A stretch of DNA of 64,000 bases from the NCBI GenBank assembly GCA_000686145.1, contig JMMB01000007.1, positions 1,798,001-1,862,000 on the forward strand, in the 5' to 3' direction. How positions within the stretch are numbered: position 1 is the first letter of the stretch; each line of letters begins with the position of its first letter. Position numbers and translations under genes: made by a program. Source of the stretch: Peptostreptococcaceae bacterium VA2. GTDB taxonomy: Bacteria > Bacillota > Clostridia > Peptostreptococcales > Peptostreptococcaceae. Positions 1 to 8,647 of the stretch are shown here, in pieces. Under the pieces are notes generated by a model. That model was not told the DNA's origin. It saw nothing but the letters and a program-made list of their open reading frames with translations, and did no database searches.

Positions 1-39
1 GTTTTTTATAGTAACTAAACTATATCATATAAATAAGAA

Positions 40-69
40 AGTGTTGATAGAAAATATCGACACTTTTTT
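40..69 (+). terminator. Rho-independent terminator of an upstream gene
   Basis: A 10-bp stem (40-49 pairing with 55-64) with a 5-nt loop is followed by a T run. It closes a transcription unit that lies to the left of the window, and separates it from the acc promoter. Confidence 0.75.
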
Positions 70-175
70 GTTTATATAAAAACAATTCGATGTATTTATA
101 TAGATTCTATAAATACTTACTGTTATTTTGTATATAAGTATTTATAATTATAGTAACACTGTTAGTTAAAAAATA

Positions 176-221
176 TTTACAAAATTTTTTTTTATGATAT
201 AATATTAGTACCAGGTAATAA
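176..221 (+). promoter_or_regulatory. acc operon promoter with FapR-type operator
   Basis: A sigma-A promoter is visible: TTTACA (176-181), a 16-bp spacer, and an extended -10 TGATATAAT (195-203). Immediately downstream, over the expected transcription start, lies the near-perfect 17-bp inverted repeat TTAGTACCAGGTAATAA (205-221; half-sites match at 7 of 8 positions). It closely resembles the FapR box, which represses fatty-acid and phospholipid genes in Firmicutes until malonyl-CoA releases FapR. Placing it on acetyl-CoA carboxylase, the malonyl-CoA producer, is metabolically sensible. FapR itself is not encoded in this window. Confidence 0.75.
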
Positions 222-239
222 TACGAGGGGGTAACACAA

Positions 240-695
240 ATGAAAATAAATGAAATAAAAGAATTATTAAAAGTTATAGATCAAACTAGTTTAGAATATG
301 TAAAGCTAGAAAGTGGTGACATAAAACTAGAAGTTTCAAAAACAAATAATTCTATAAATACTTTATCTACAAATAATAACGAAATTAGAAATCACTCAAA
401 TGAATTTATAATAAATGAAGCTTATGATTGTACATATGAAGATAAAGAAGAAACATTCTCTACTATCGTTGCTCCTTTAATGGGAACTTTTTACTCTTCA
501 TCAAATCCTGATGAAAGTAGTTTTGTTAAAGTGGGAGATATAGTAGATAAAGGAGATACTTTATGTATTCTTGAAGCTATGAAGCTTATGAATGAAATAA
601 CAAGCGATATAGCTGGTGAAATAGTTGAAGTGTTAGTTAAGAATCAAGAATTAGTGGAGTATAACCAACCTCTATTTAAAATAAAACCATTATAA
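240..695 (+). CDS. accB: Biotin carboxyl carrier protein of acetyl-CoA carboxylase
   Basis: 151 residues. The C-terminal biotinyl/lipoyl domain (about 75-151) holds the hallmark EAMKLMNE motif, with Lys115 as the biotinylated lysine. The N-terminal part is a low-complexity Asn/Ser-rich linker after a conserved MKINEIKELLK start, as usual in bacterial AccB. The protein carries biotin between the carboxylase (AccC) and the carboxyltransferase (AccA-AccD) in the first committed step of fatty acid synthesis. It is the first gene of accBCDA; a GAGGGGG ribosome site precedes the ATG and accC follows after 16 bp. It is probably controlled by the FapR-type operator just upstream. Confidence 0.96.
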   Translation: MKINEIKELLKVIDQTSLEYVKLESGDIKLEVSKTNNSINTLSTNNNEIRNHSNEFIINEAYDCTYEDKEETFSTIVAPLMGTFYSSSNPDESSFVKVGDIVDKGDTLCILEAMKLMNEITSDIAGEIVEVLVKNQELVEYNQPLFKIKPL

Positions 696-711
696 TCAGG
701 AGGTATATAAT

Positions 712-2064
712 ATGATTAAAAAGATACTAATTGCAAATAGAGGAGATATAGCTGTTAGAATTATTAGAACTTGCAAAGAATTAGATATACAAACCGTAGC
801 TATATACTCAGATGTTGATAAGGAATGTTTTCATAGGTATTTAGCAGACGAGTCTATATGTATAGGACCTAATAATATAAGTAAAAGCTACAACAATATA
901 GATAATATAATATACCTTGCTCTTAAGCTTGAATGTGATGCTATACATCCAGGATTTGGATTTTTATCAGAAAATGCAGAATTTGCTAAAAAATGCGAAT
1001 ACAACGGAATAATATTGATAGGTCCTAAAATGGAACAAATGACTTTAATGGGAGATAAATCTCGTGCTCGTGAAACTATGATAGAACTTAATATACCAGT
1101 TGTTCCAGGTTCTAAAGGTGTTTTGAAAAACAAAGAAGAAGCACTACTTTTAGCAACTGAAATCGGATATCCAGTTATTATAAAAGCCTCTAATGGTGGA
1201 GGTGGAAAGGGTATGCGAATTATAACTTGTGAAGATGAAGTTTTTTCAAGTTTTGATATAGCTAGTTCAGAAGCTTTTTCAGCATTTGGAAGTAATGAGT
1301 TATATATGGAGAAATTCATAGAAAATCCTAGACACATAGAGGTTCAGATATTTGGAGATAGTTTTGGAAATGCTGTTCACTTAGGTGGAAGAGACTGCTC
1401 TATGCAACGAAGAAATCAAAAAGTATTAGAAGAATCTCTTAGTTCATATTTGAATGAAAGAGAAAAAGAATATTTATATAAAACAGCAGTCGATGTAGTA
1501 AAAGGAATAGGTTATTTAGGTGCAGGAACTATAGAATTTATAGTAGATGCTAATAAAAATATCTATTTTATAGAAATGAATACAAGAATACAAGTAGAGC
1601 ATCCTGTTACGGAAATGATTACAGGAATTGACCTTATTAAACTCCAAATTTCTATTGCAAATAAAAAACCTATACATTTTAAACAAGAAGAAATTGTATT
1701 TAGAGGTCATGCCATTGAATGTAGAATAAATGCTGAGAATCCATATAATGATTTTAGACCTTGTCCTGGTAAAATAACTTCAATAAATATACCAGGCGGA
1801 TTCGGAGTTAGATTTGATACTTTTGTATACGCAGGGTATACAATTCCACCAATTTACGATTCTATGATAGGAAAGCTTATTTGCTGGGATGAAGACAGAA
1901 ATCAATGTATCAAGAAAATAAATAGAGCATTAGATGAAATTATAATAGAAGGAATTGATACAAATATTGAGTTTCAAAAATTGCTTATCAACAGTGACGC
2001 ATTTTTAAATGACCGTCATTACACTAAGTTTATAGAAAATGAATTTATTGTAGAAGATATATAA
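712..2064 (+). CDS. accC: Biotin carboxylase subunit of acetyl-CoA carboxylase
   Basis: 450 residues, the normal family length. It starts with MIKKILIANRGDIAVRIIRT, the typical biotin carboxylase N-terminus. It contains the ATP-grasp glycine-rich loop GGGGKGMR (about residue 163) and the EMNTRIQVEHPVTE active-site segment (about 290), then the C-terminal carboxylase domain. It uses ATP and bicarbonate to carboxylate biotin on AccB. An ideal AGGAGG site lies in the 16-bp gap after accB, so the two are co-translated. Long open frames on the opposite strand here are codon shadows. Confidence 0.97.
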   Translation: MIKKILIANRGDIAVRIIRTCKELDIQTVAIYSDVDKECFHRYLADESICIGPNNISKSYNNIDNIIYLALKLECDAIHPGFGFLSENAEFAKKCEYNGIILIGPKMEQMTLMGDKSRARETMIELNIPVVPGSKGVLKNKEEALLLATEIGYPVIIKASNGGGGKGMRIITCEDEVFSSFDIASSEAFSAFGSNELYMEKFIENPRHIEVQIFGDSFGNAVHLGGRDCSMQRRNQKVLEESLSSYLNEREKEYLYKTAVDVVKGIGYLGAGTIEFIVDANKNIYFIEMNTRIQVEHPVTEMITGIDLIKLQISIANKKPIHFKQEEIVFRGHAIECRINAENPYNDFRPCPGKITSINIPGGFGVRFDTFVYAGYTIPPIYDSMIGKLICWDEDRNQCIKKINRALDEIIIEGIDTNIEFQKLLINSDAFLNDRHYTKFIENEFIVEDI

Positions 2065-2124
2065 ATATCAGTTATAGTATAAAAAATTATTCGCCCAAAT
2101 GTGGCTCAAAGGGAGTAAATAATT

Positions 2125-2997
2125 ATGATAAAAAAATTTTTGTCCTCAGCTGATTCATCTAGCCGTCGCTCAAAGGAAAGTAAATACATAACAGTTTCAC
2201 TTAATAATAAGTTTAAGGAAAACAGTGTAGACGATAGATTTTGGATTTATTGTAAAGGATGCAAAGACCATGTATTTAAAAAAGATATAGATGAGAACTT
2301 AAATGTTTGTCCAAAATGCTTAACTCATTATAAATTTAAAACTAGAGATAGAATTAGTTTATTATCAGACGAAGGAAGCTTTAATGAATTTGAATTTGAT
2401 TTAGATATTCAAGACCCTTTAAATTTCCCGAAATATGTAGATAAAATAAATACATATAAAAAGAGTACTAATGAATCTGAAGCTGTTATATGTGGAGTTT
2501 GCACTATAAATAATATTAAAATTACTTTATGTGTAATGAATCCTGATTTTATGATGGGAAGCATGGGAAGTATTGTTGGCGATAAGATTACATATTCAAT
2601 AGAGTATGCAGCCGATAATAATTTACCATTAGTGATTTGTACGGCATCTGGTGGAGCTAGAATGCAAGAGGGTATGATATCTCTTATGCAAATGGCAAAA
2701 ACGTCTCAGGCACTATCTAAGTTAGAAGAGAAATCACTACCATATATATCTATACTAACAGATCCTACAACAGGAGGAGTTACTGCTAGCTTTGCTATGC
2801 TTGGAGACATTATACTATCAGAACCAAATACACTTATAGGGTTTGCAGGACCTAGAGTAATCGAACAAACTATAAATCAGAAACTTCCAAATGGGTTCCA
2901 GACTTCAGAGTTTTTATTAGAGCATGGATTTATAGACTTAATTGTAAATAGAGTAGATATGAAAGATATGATTTCTAATATATTGTCTTTACATTAA
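2125..2997 (+). CDS. accD: Acetyl-CoA carboxylase carboxyltransferase subunit beta
   Basis: 290 residues, typical of bacterial AccD. The N-terminal zinc ribbon has Cys43-x2-Cys46 and Cys62-x2-Cys65. The crotonase-like carboxyltransferase core contains TASGGARMQEGMISLMQM (about residues 172-189) and TDPTTGGVTASFA. With AccA it transfers the carboxyl group from biotin to acetyl-CoA to make malonyl-CoA. It follows accC by 60 bp with a GGGAG site upstream of the ATG. The first 35 residues are a polar extension of no recognised function, which is common in clostridial AccD. Confidence 0.96.
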   Translation: MIKKFLSSADSSSRRSKESKYITVSLNNKFKENSVDDRFWIYCKGCKDHVFKKDIDENLNVCPKCLTHYKFKTRDRISLLSDEGSFNEFEFDLDIQDPLNFPKYVDKINTYKKSTNESEAVICGVCTINNIKITLCVMNPDFMMGSMGSIVGDKITYSIEYAADNNLPLVICTASGGARMQEGMISLMQMAKTSQALSKLEEKSLPYISILTDPTTGGVTASFAMLGDIILSEPNTLIGFAGPRVIEQTINQKLPNGFQTSEFLLEHGFIDLIVNRVDMKDMISNILSLH

Positions 2998-3046
2998 ATA
3001 AAAAATTACTAAACTTATAATTTCAATAAGTTAAAGATTAGATACG

Positions 3047-3083
3047 AATCAACGGATAAATAATAATAATTTATTCGTTGATT
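3047..3083 (+). terminator. Hairpin between accD and accA (weak terminator or processing site)
   Basis: A 14-bp stem (3047-3060 with 3070-3083, one G-U pair) encloses a TAATAATAA loop. Only a short T stretch follows, so it may set the relative level of accA rather than end transcription. No separate promoter for accA is obvious in the 153-bp gap. Confidence 0.45.
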
Positions 3084-3150
3084 TTATATCTAGGTAAACC
3101 AAATTTCAAATAAAAAAGTTTAATTTATCTTTAGATAAGGAGGATTTACA

Positions 3151-4098
3151 TTGTTTACAATTGATATTCAAGAAAAAATAGAAAAATTAGAGAGCGATAT
3201 AAAGAAGCTTAAATTAATATCTTCTTCAAATGAAATAGATTTAAGTGATAAAATTACAGATTTAGAAAAGAAATTAAAAAAGCTTACTAGTGAGGCTTGT
3301 ATAAATTTATCTCCGTATGAAAAAGTAAGTTTAAGTAGAGACATTAAAAGACCTACAACTAAAGATTATATAAGTAAAATTTGCTCAAATTTTATAGAAC
3401 TTCATGGAGATAGGCTTTACAAGGACGATCCGTCTATTATAGGCGGAATCGGTAATATAGATGAATTTAGTGTTACAATAATAGGCCATCAAAAAGGTAA
3501 TGATGTTCACGAAAATATAAAGAGAAACTTCGGAATGCCTCATCCAGAAGGGTATAGAAAAGCACTTAGACTTATGAAGCAAGCAGAGAAGTTTAAAAGA
3601 CCTATAATAACCTTTATAGATACCCCAGGTGCATTTTGCGGTATAGAAGCTGAGGAACGTGGCCAAGGAGAAGCTATTGCGAAAAATTTATTTGAAATGA
3701 GCAAATTAGCAGTTCCTATAATTTGTTTTGTAATTGGAGAAGGTGGAAGCGGAGGAGCGCTAGGTATTGGAGTAGGAAATGATATATGTATGTTAGAACA
3801 CTCGGTGTACTCTGTTATATCACCAGAAGGTCTATCTAGTATCTTGTTTAAAGATCCATCTAAATCAAAAGAGGCGAGTGAAGTTATGAAACTTACTAGT
3901 CAAGACTTACAAGAATTAAAAATCATAGATAAAATTATAGAAGAGCCTTTTAAAGGTGCTCAAGCAAATGTTGAAAAAGTATCAGAAGATATAAAATCAT
4001 TTATCATAGAAAGATTAAATCACTATAAAGAACTTAGTGAAGCTGAAATAATTACTCAAAGATATAATAAATTTAGAGAAATTGGTAAATGTTTATAA
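3151..4098 (+). CDS. accA: Acetyl-CoA carboxylase carboxyltransferase subunit alpha
   Basis: 315 residues, family length. The start is a TTG codon preceded by AAGGAGGA at a good distance. After an N-terminal helical region (1-50), the carboxyltransferase domain shows the PHPEGYRKALRLMKQAEKF segment, TFIDTPGAFCGIEAEERGQ, and the oxyanion-hole glycines GEGGSGGALGIG. It pairs with AccD as an alpha2beta2 enzyme. It is the last gene of the operon and is followed by a strong terminator. Confidence 0.96.
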   Translation: MFTIDIQEKIEKLESDIKKLKLISSSNEIDLSDKITDLEKKLKKLTSEACINLSPYEKVSLSRDIKRPTTKDYISKICSNFIELHGDRLYKDDPSIIGGIGNIDEFSVTIIGHQKGNDVHENIKRNFGMPHPEGYRKALRLMKQAEKFKRPIITFIDTPGAFCGIEAEERGQGEAIAKNLFEMSKLAVPIICFVIGEGGSGGALGIGVGNDICMLEHSVYSVISPEGLSSILFKDPSKSKEASEVMKLTSQDLQELKIIDKIIEEPFKGAQANVEKVSEDIKSFIIERLNHYKELSEAEIITQRYNKFREIGKCL

Positions 4099-4105
4099 TT
4101 TTAAT

Positions 4106-4156
4106 AAAAACCATTAGGTGACGCTTTTATAAGCACCACCTAATGGTTTTTATTTT
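4106..4156 (+). terminator. Terminator of the accBCDA operon
   Basis: CCATTAGGTG (4111-4120) pairs with CACCTAATGG (4137-4146). The stem is flanked by A and T runs, so it could work in both directions. Confidence 0.85.
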
Positions 4157-4231
4157 TAGAAATTTTATTATATAGCATATTTTACAATATAAAAGGTTAA
4201 TATAAATTTAAAAGAACTTAGGAGGTTCGGT

Positions 4232-4417
4232 ATGCAATTAAGAAGAGCAGCAGAAATAATGAATTCAAATAAAAATAATGATACAATAGTTTATTATGAA
4301 AGAAAGCCAGTAACTTTAGTTAGCGTTGATAATAACATAGGTACAGCATGTGTTAAATCAGTAGATGGAAACAGTAGATTTGAAGTTGATTTAGAACAAT
4401 TAAGTGAATTAAAGTAA
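4232..4417 (+). CDS. sspH: Small acid-soluble spore protein, H type
   Basis: 61 residues. The start MQLRRAAEIMNS, the central VTLVSVDNNIGTACVKSVDG and the C-terminal VDLEQLSELK match the SspH-type family: a short protein of two amphipathic segments with a conserved 'A-x-E-I' start, made in the forespore and packed in the spore core. It has a strong AGGAGG ribosome site and its own terminator, so it is monocistronic. A sigma-G promoter is expected; no convincing match could be fixed by eye in the 75 bp upstream. It is evidence that the organism forms endospores. Confidence 0.85.
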   Translation: MQLRRAAEIMNSNKNNDTIVYYERKPVTLVSVDNNIGTACVKSVDGNSRFEVDLEQLSELK

Positions 4418-4424
4418 TAATATT

Positions 4425-4463
4425 AAATTACCTAAATATAACTAATTTATATTTAGGTAATTT
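4425..4463. terminator. Hairpin terminator after sspH
   Basis: A perfect 16-bp stem, 4425-4440 with 4448-4463, and a 7-nt loop. It is AT-rich and ends in TTT. Confidence 0.7.
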
Positions 4464-5053
4464 ACATAATATATCTAAATTTAATTAGAACATTTGTGTG
4501 TATTATGTGAATTTAACTAAAATCATTTAAATCTGCATGCATATATAATTTTATAAAAAAATACTAAATCTGCATGCAGATTTAAATATATAACAAAAAA
4601 GTAGTAGTATATAATATATATAGATACATATTTAAGTAATATTCAACTAGTCTTTAAATGTATATTTTGGGTATAGTAAGTGTGCTGTAAATTATAAAGT
4701 TATATATTACTATTTTATATTCTATTTTATAGTTAATATACATAATCCTTATATAAGTTTTATCTTGCTCTAATTACTATCTTTTTAATAAAGTTTTAAT
4801 TTGATTTTTATTATTTATTTAATTATATGTGAATTTATTAAATAAATAATAAAATCTTATGATTTTAACACTATTTATTTAAATTAATTCTATCTTTTAT
4901 TAAGCTTCTTATCTTTTATTCCAAACATCTTAAAATGCACTTTCATCTCTTATAAAACTAAAGCTTCTTTTATATTTTTAAGGAATAGTTGAAAACAAAA
5001 AAATGTTATGTTATTTTATAATTATGTAATAACTATTTAATTGGAGGTACACT
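4464..5053. other. Long AT-rich gap with a 20-bp perfect palindrome
   Basis: No supported gene. The notable content is TAAATCTGCATGCAGATTTA (4565-4584), a perfect 20-bp palindrome, and 37 bp to its left a 14-bp partial copy of the same element (4528-4541). The rest is AT-rich with no ribosome site linked to an open frame, except an 18-codon minus-strand frame near 4900-4960 that is too short to support. Confidence 0.6.
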
Positions 5054-6190
5054 TTGATAGATAATAAAACTTTAAAAATACATAATAAATCAGATAAACC
5101 TGACAATATTGTCACTCGTAATAATGATTTAATTGAAAGATGTATATCAATTGAAAAAAAACTTCCAAAGTTTATGAAAGATTACTTTATTTATTTAAAA
5201 GGATCTGTTGCTGTTTCTACTCGACTTGCTTATTTGGAAGATATAAAATTTTTCTGTTCGTATTTAATAGAAACTAAAGAACTTACAAATGCTTATGAAA
5301 TCTCAGAAATCTCATTAAAAGAATTTGAGGATATTAAGGCAAGAGATGTTAATTTGTTTCTAGGTGATTATTGTACAAGGTATTATAAACAAAGTTCTAA
5401 CACTACTTTGATATATGAAAATAACAATCGTGCTTTAGCTAGAAAAAAATCATCGATCTCTACTCTGTTTAAATTCCTCTATAGGAACGAACAGTTAGTT
5501 GATAATATAACAGATGGGTTTAATCCTATAAAGCTTCCTAAGCCTCAGCCAGACGCTATAAAACGACTTGAGATAGATGAAGTTGATAAAATGTTAGATT
5601 CTGTTGAAAGTGGCTATGGACTTACTGAGAAAGAAAAAGTCTATTGGAGAAAAACTAAGCTTCGTGATAAGGCTATTTTAGCTTTATTTGTCACGTATGG
5701 CCTTAGGCTCAATGAACTTAGAGAACTTAATATTTCATCATTCAATTTTTCTAGAGGAGAGTTTAAGATTTATAGAAAAAGAGGTAAAGAAGTTTTGATG
5801 CCTATTAATCATACTTGTGAGTTAGTAATCAAAGATTATATTTTTAATGAAAGACCTCAAAGTGAAATGTTAATAGAAGAATATAAGGATGCTCTCTTTT
5901 TATCTTTACAAAATAAACGTCTTAACCCTAAAGCTATAAGACAATTGGTTAAAAAATATACGTCTATTTCGATGGAAACTTCGAGAGATGGTGGATATAG
6001 TCCACATAAATTACGTGCTACGGCTGCTACATCTTTAATTCAAAATGGTTTTTCTATATATGATGTTCAAAATTTACTAGATCACGACAACGTGACAACA
6101 ACTCAGCTTTATGCTGCACATAAAAAACATGTTAAACGTGATATTGTAAACAATTTCGAATGGATTGAAGATGATAGCAATTTAGATTAG
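5054..6190 (+). CDS. Tyrosine recombinase (XerC/D-like integrase)
   Basis: 378 residues. The start is TTG, chosen because GGAGG lies 6 nt upstream. The N-terminal SAM-like DNA-binding domain (about 38-150) is followed by a catalytic domain with the full set: Arg218 (GLRLNEL), Lys245, His318 and Arg321 (HKLRATAA), His344 (LLDHDNVTTTQ) and the nucleophile Tyr353. It should cut and rejoin DNA at short inverted-repeat sites. It is longer than XerC/XerD (about 300) because of an N-terminal extension and an insert around 182-200. It sits alone directly upstream of lexA, with no phage genes, so it may be a resident chromosomal recombinase rather than a phage integrase. The palindrome at 4565 is a candidate target. 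Confidence 0.9.
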   Translation: MIDNKTLKIHNKSDKPDNIVTRNNDLIERCISIEKKLPKFMKDYFIYLKGSVAVSTRLAYLEDIKFFCSYLIETKELTNAYEISEISLKEFEDIKARDVNLFLGDYCTRYYKQSSNTTLIYENNNRALARKKSSISTLFKFLYRNEQLVDNITDGFNPIKLPKPQPDAIKRLEIDEVDKMLDSVESGYGLTEKEKVYWRKTKLRDKAILALFVTYGLRLNELRELNISSFNFSRGEFKIYRKRGKEVLMPINHTCELVIKDYIFNERPQSEMLIEEYKDALFLSLQNKRLNPKAIRQLVKKYTSISMETSRDGGYSPHKLRATAATSLIQNGFSIYDVQNLLDHDNVTTTQLYAAHKKHVKRDIVNNFEWIEDDSNLD

Positions 6191-6201
6191 ACCATTTTTA
6201 G

Positions 6202-6240
6202 GAACAAGCGTTTGTAAAAATAGAATCATCATGCTACAAT
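6202..6240 (+). promoter_or_regulatory. lexA promoter with overlapping LexA (SOS) box
   Basis: TTGTAA (6212-6217), a 17-bp spacer and TACAAT (6235-6240, extended by TG at 6232) form the promoter. GAACAAGCGTTTG (6202-6214) fits the Firmicute LexA box GAAC-N4-GTTC with one change and overlaps the -35, so autorepression is expected. Confidence 0.8.
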
Positions 6241-6316
6241 ATAAATATAAAATATTATTAATAAGGTATTTATCTACTCTTATTAAACTAATTTAAGTTT
6301 AGAAAGGAGAGATTTT

Positions 6317-6949
6317 ATGTATTTAGATTTAAGTAGTAAGCAAGTAATGATATTAGAATTTATTAAAGAACAAATTGCCTTGAAAGGATATCCACCATCA
6401 GTTAGAGAAACTTGTACAGCAGTAGGTTTAAAATCTACATCTACTGTTCATTCTCATTTAAACAAACTTGAAAAACAAGGTTACATAAGACGTGATGCAA
6501 CTAAGCCTAGAGCAATAGAAGTTTTAGACTCAAATAAAATTGAAGATGCATTTGGACGTAAACAAGAAATACTTCAATTGCCATTAGTCGGACAAATAAC
6601 AGCTGGAGCGCCAATACTTGCTAGACAAAATATTGAAGAATATATTCCTTTACCTGCTAACTTAGTTAAAGGATCTGATAACTTTATATTGAAAGTCAAA
6701 GGTGATAGCATGGTTAATGCAGGGATTTTAAATGGAGACTATGTTATTGTAGATAGAAAACATTCTGCATCCAACTCTGAAATAGTTGTAGCTCTTATAC
6801 ATAAGGAATATGCTACAGTAAAAAGATTTGAACAAGATGAAGATATAGTAAGACTTAGACCAGAAAATGATTTTATGGAATCTATAGTTCTAAATGCCAA
6901 AGATGTTGAAGTTATTGGTATTGTAACAGGTGTATTTAGAGTTTTATAA
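6317..6949 (+). CDS. lexA: LexA repressor, SOS response regulator
   Basis: 210 residues, standard length. The N-terminal winged HTH (1-65) includes PPSVRETCTAVGLKSTSTVH. The self-cleavage site is Ala96-Gly97 (QITAGAP), and the S24 peptidase dyad is Ser131 (KGDSM) and Lys169 (ATVKR). LexA represses DNA-repair genes and cleaves itself when RecA filaments form. A strong AAAGGAGAG ribosome site precedes the ATG. The adjacent recombinase upstream has the same orientation but is separated by this gene's own SOS promoter. Confidence 0.97.
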   Translation: MYLDLSSKQVMILEFIKEQIALKGYPPSVRETCTAVGLKSTSTVHSHLNKLEKQGYIRRDATKPRAIEVLDSNKIEDAFGRKQEILQLPLVGQITAGAPILARQNIEEYIPLPANLVKGSDNFILKVKGDSMVNAGILNGDYVIVDRKHSASNSEIVVALIHKEYATVKRFEQDEDIVRLRPENDFMESIVLNAKDVEVIGIVTGVFRVL

Positions 6950-6960
6950 ATTGAATATTT

Positions 6961-7008
6961 AAATAAATAAAAAAGATATGAAACATTTCATATCTTTTTT
7001 ATTTATTT
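6961..7008. terminator. Bidirectional terminator between lexA and deoD
   Basis: A perfect 23-bp inverted repeat (6961-6983 with 6986-7008) with A/T runs on both sides. Its right arm reaches the deoD stop codon. It serves both converging genes. Confidence 0.85.
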
Positions 7009-7720
7009 ATGCTAATTCTAAAGCTATCTCCATCATTTTAGTAAAAGCAACTTGTCGGTCATGAGCTGAACATTCCTCTCCTGTAAATGGACAATCAGAT
7101 ATTGTAAGTATAGCTAATGCATTGACGTCTGCTCTTGCTGCGTTCATATAAAGTGCTGCAGCTTCCATCTCTACACAAAGAACACCCATCTTCTTCCACT
7201 TAGATAAATTATCAAGCCCTGCATCTGAATAAAACACATCATTTGAAAGTATATTTCCTACAGTTACTTTAGTACCTTGATTATTAGCTATATCTATTGC
7301 TCTTTGCATTAACTCATAACTTGCGATTGGCGCATAAGTACCAGGTAAGTTATATTGAGAAGCATAATTCGAATCAGTACATGCTCCCATTCCAATTACG
7401 ACATCATGAGGCTTTAAGCTTTCATTTATAGCACCGGCAGATCCGATTCTTATTAAATTTTTAACTCCATAAAAGTGTATAAGTTCATATGAATATATTC
7501 CTATTGATGGTATTCCCATTCCACTTCCCTGAACAGATATCCTCTTCCCTTTATAATACCCTGTATACCCAAACATTCCTCTTACTGTATTGTATTGTAT
7601 AACATCTTCTAAATATGTATCTGCTATAAACTTAGCTCTTAGTGGATCCCCTGGCAATAAAACAGTATCTGCTATCTCTCCTATTTTTGCATTGTTGTGT
7701 GGCGTTGGTATATTACTCAT
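7007..7720 (-). CDS. deoD: Purine nucleoside phosphorylase, DeoD type
   Basis: The protein is 237 residues when started at the ATG at 7720. An ATG 15 nt further out lies inside the GGGAGGT ribosome site itself, so it is rejected. Family features are the N-terminal [15 protein letters not shown] phosphate-binding segment, [24 protein letters not shown], the [12 protein letters not shown] ribose/base-binding segment, and the catalytic Asp in [11 protein letters not shown]. It splits purine nucleosides with phosphate into base and ribose-1-phosphate for salvage. It is a single-gene unit. Confidence 0.95.
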   Translation of the reverse strand: MSNIPTPHNNAKIGEIADTVLLPGDPLRAKFIADTYLEDVIQYNTVRGMFGYTGYYKGKRISVQGSGMGIPSIGIYSYELIHFYGVKNLIRIGSAGAINESLKPHDVVIGMGACTDSNYASQYNLPGTYAPIASYELMQRAIDIANNQGTKVTVGNILSNDVFYSDAGLDNLSKWKKMGVLCVEMEAAALYMNAARADVNALAILTISDCPFTGEECSAHDRQVAFTKMMEIALELA

Positions 7721-7819
7721 TATATTACCTCCCAAATTTTTAACTTGTAATTCATTTTTTACTTAGTTGATAGTATACTATAAATAAGGATATATTTTCT
7801 AGTCATAAAAATTTAATAT

Positions 7820-7990
7820 ATGAAATCTATAGAAAATGAAAATCTTAAAGTATATAAAGTTAACTATGAAGTTTCATATAATAACAACTCTTCTGAAGAT
7901 AAATACAAATACGGTGTTTATGAATCATGGTTTTTCTTAAATCGAAAAAATTCTTATTCTAAATGGTTTATAGATATATGTGACATATAA
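7820..7990 (+). pseudogene. Fragment of an unidentified gene, C-terminal part only
   Basis: A 56-codon open frame starts at an ATG without any ribosome site (preceded by AATTTAAT). It encodes a polar peptide with NYEVSYNNNS and YGVYESWFFLNR, ending just before a strong terminator. The aromatic-rich ending resembles the last part of small secreted or lipoprotein domains, but no family is recognised. A short reading frame in front of an intact terminator, with no upstream signals, suggests the 3' relic of a deleted gene. Confidence 0.45.
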
Positions 7991-8026
7991 ATAAAGAAGG
8001 TGGTAATTAAACCGCCTTCTTTATTT
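7989..8026. terminator. Bidirectional terminator
   Basis: AAATAAAGAAGGTGGT (7989-8004) pairs with ACCGCCTTCTTTATTT (8011-8026), with flanking A/T runs. It overlaps the end of the minus-strand MotB-like gene. Confidence 0.8.
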
Positions 8027-8647
8027 ATTTACATTTATCTCATATTTCATTTCTACCCTTCTTGAAGAATCTCTATTTATACTACCATCAGAACTTTTTA
8101 TAAGTTCAGCTTCAGAACGACCTATAGCTTCTATATTCTTTAGTACTTTATCTTTATATTTATAATCTCCTATTTCATTTCCAACAATAAACTCTGCAAC
8201 ACTAAATGCTCTCCTTTGTGATAAATCTAAATTGTATAAATAACTTCCTACATCATCTGTATGCCCTTTTATTACTATTTTAGATATATTATCACCATAA
8301 TCCTTATAAATGCTTTCTACATATTTAGGAATAAGTATTTTGAGCATTTCTTTAGCTTCGGGTTTTAATATTGAACTGTCTACATCAAACATAGTTTTCT
8401 CTCCAAAAGTTACTTGGCCTGTATTTGGATCTATAATAAATGGAAGTCCACTTTCTTTTAACGTTTGATTAACAGATACATCTATATTTTTAGCTAAGTC
8501 TTTTTCTACAGAACCTGTAATAGACTCAGAACTAAATAGCATAAGCATAACAACCATTAAAACTGTAGATATCATATCCGTAAAAGTAGGCCAAAAACTA
8601 CTTTTTTCAAATTCTTTATTTACAGTTCTTCTATATTTATTTATCAT
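8021..8647 (-). CDS. MotB/OmpA-like motor protein (ZorB-like)
   Basis: 208 residues from the ATG at 8647 (GGAG 9 nt upstream); a longer frame starts at 8662 without a site. A single N-terminal membrane helix (about 20-45) is preceded by FWPTFTDM. The Asp in that motif is the position that carries protons in MotB, ExbD and ZorB. The C-terminal half is an OmpA-like peptidoglycan-binding domain with the signature KGHTDDVGSYLYNLDLSQRR and a conserved Arg pair near the end (SSRRVEM). It overlaps the MotA-like gene by 11 bp, so the two are translationally coupled. No flagellar genes are nearby, so it is probably not a flagellar stator. A cell-envelope or defence motor is more likely. Confidence 0.8.
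   Translation of the reverse strand: MINKYRRTVNKEFEKSSFWPTFTDMISTVLMVVMLMLFSSESITGSVEKDLAKNIDVSVNQTLKESGLPFIIDPNTGQVTFGEKTMFDVDSSILKPEAKEMLKILIPKYVESIYKDYGDNISKIVIKGHTDDVGSYLYNLDLSQRRAFSVAEFIVGNEIGDYKYKDKVLKNIEAIGRSEAELIKSSDGSINRDSSRRVEMKYEINVNK

Noticed and set aside
888-1337. 149-codon open frame opposite accC
   Set aside because: It is an antisense shadow of the strongly conserved accC gene, with no ribosome site and no coherent domains.
5054-6190. Integrase of an integrated prophage
   Set aside because: No phage genes, attachment repeats or tRNA are nearby, and lexA follows directly; a resident recombinase is more likely.
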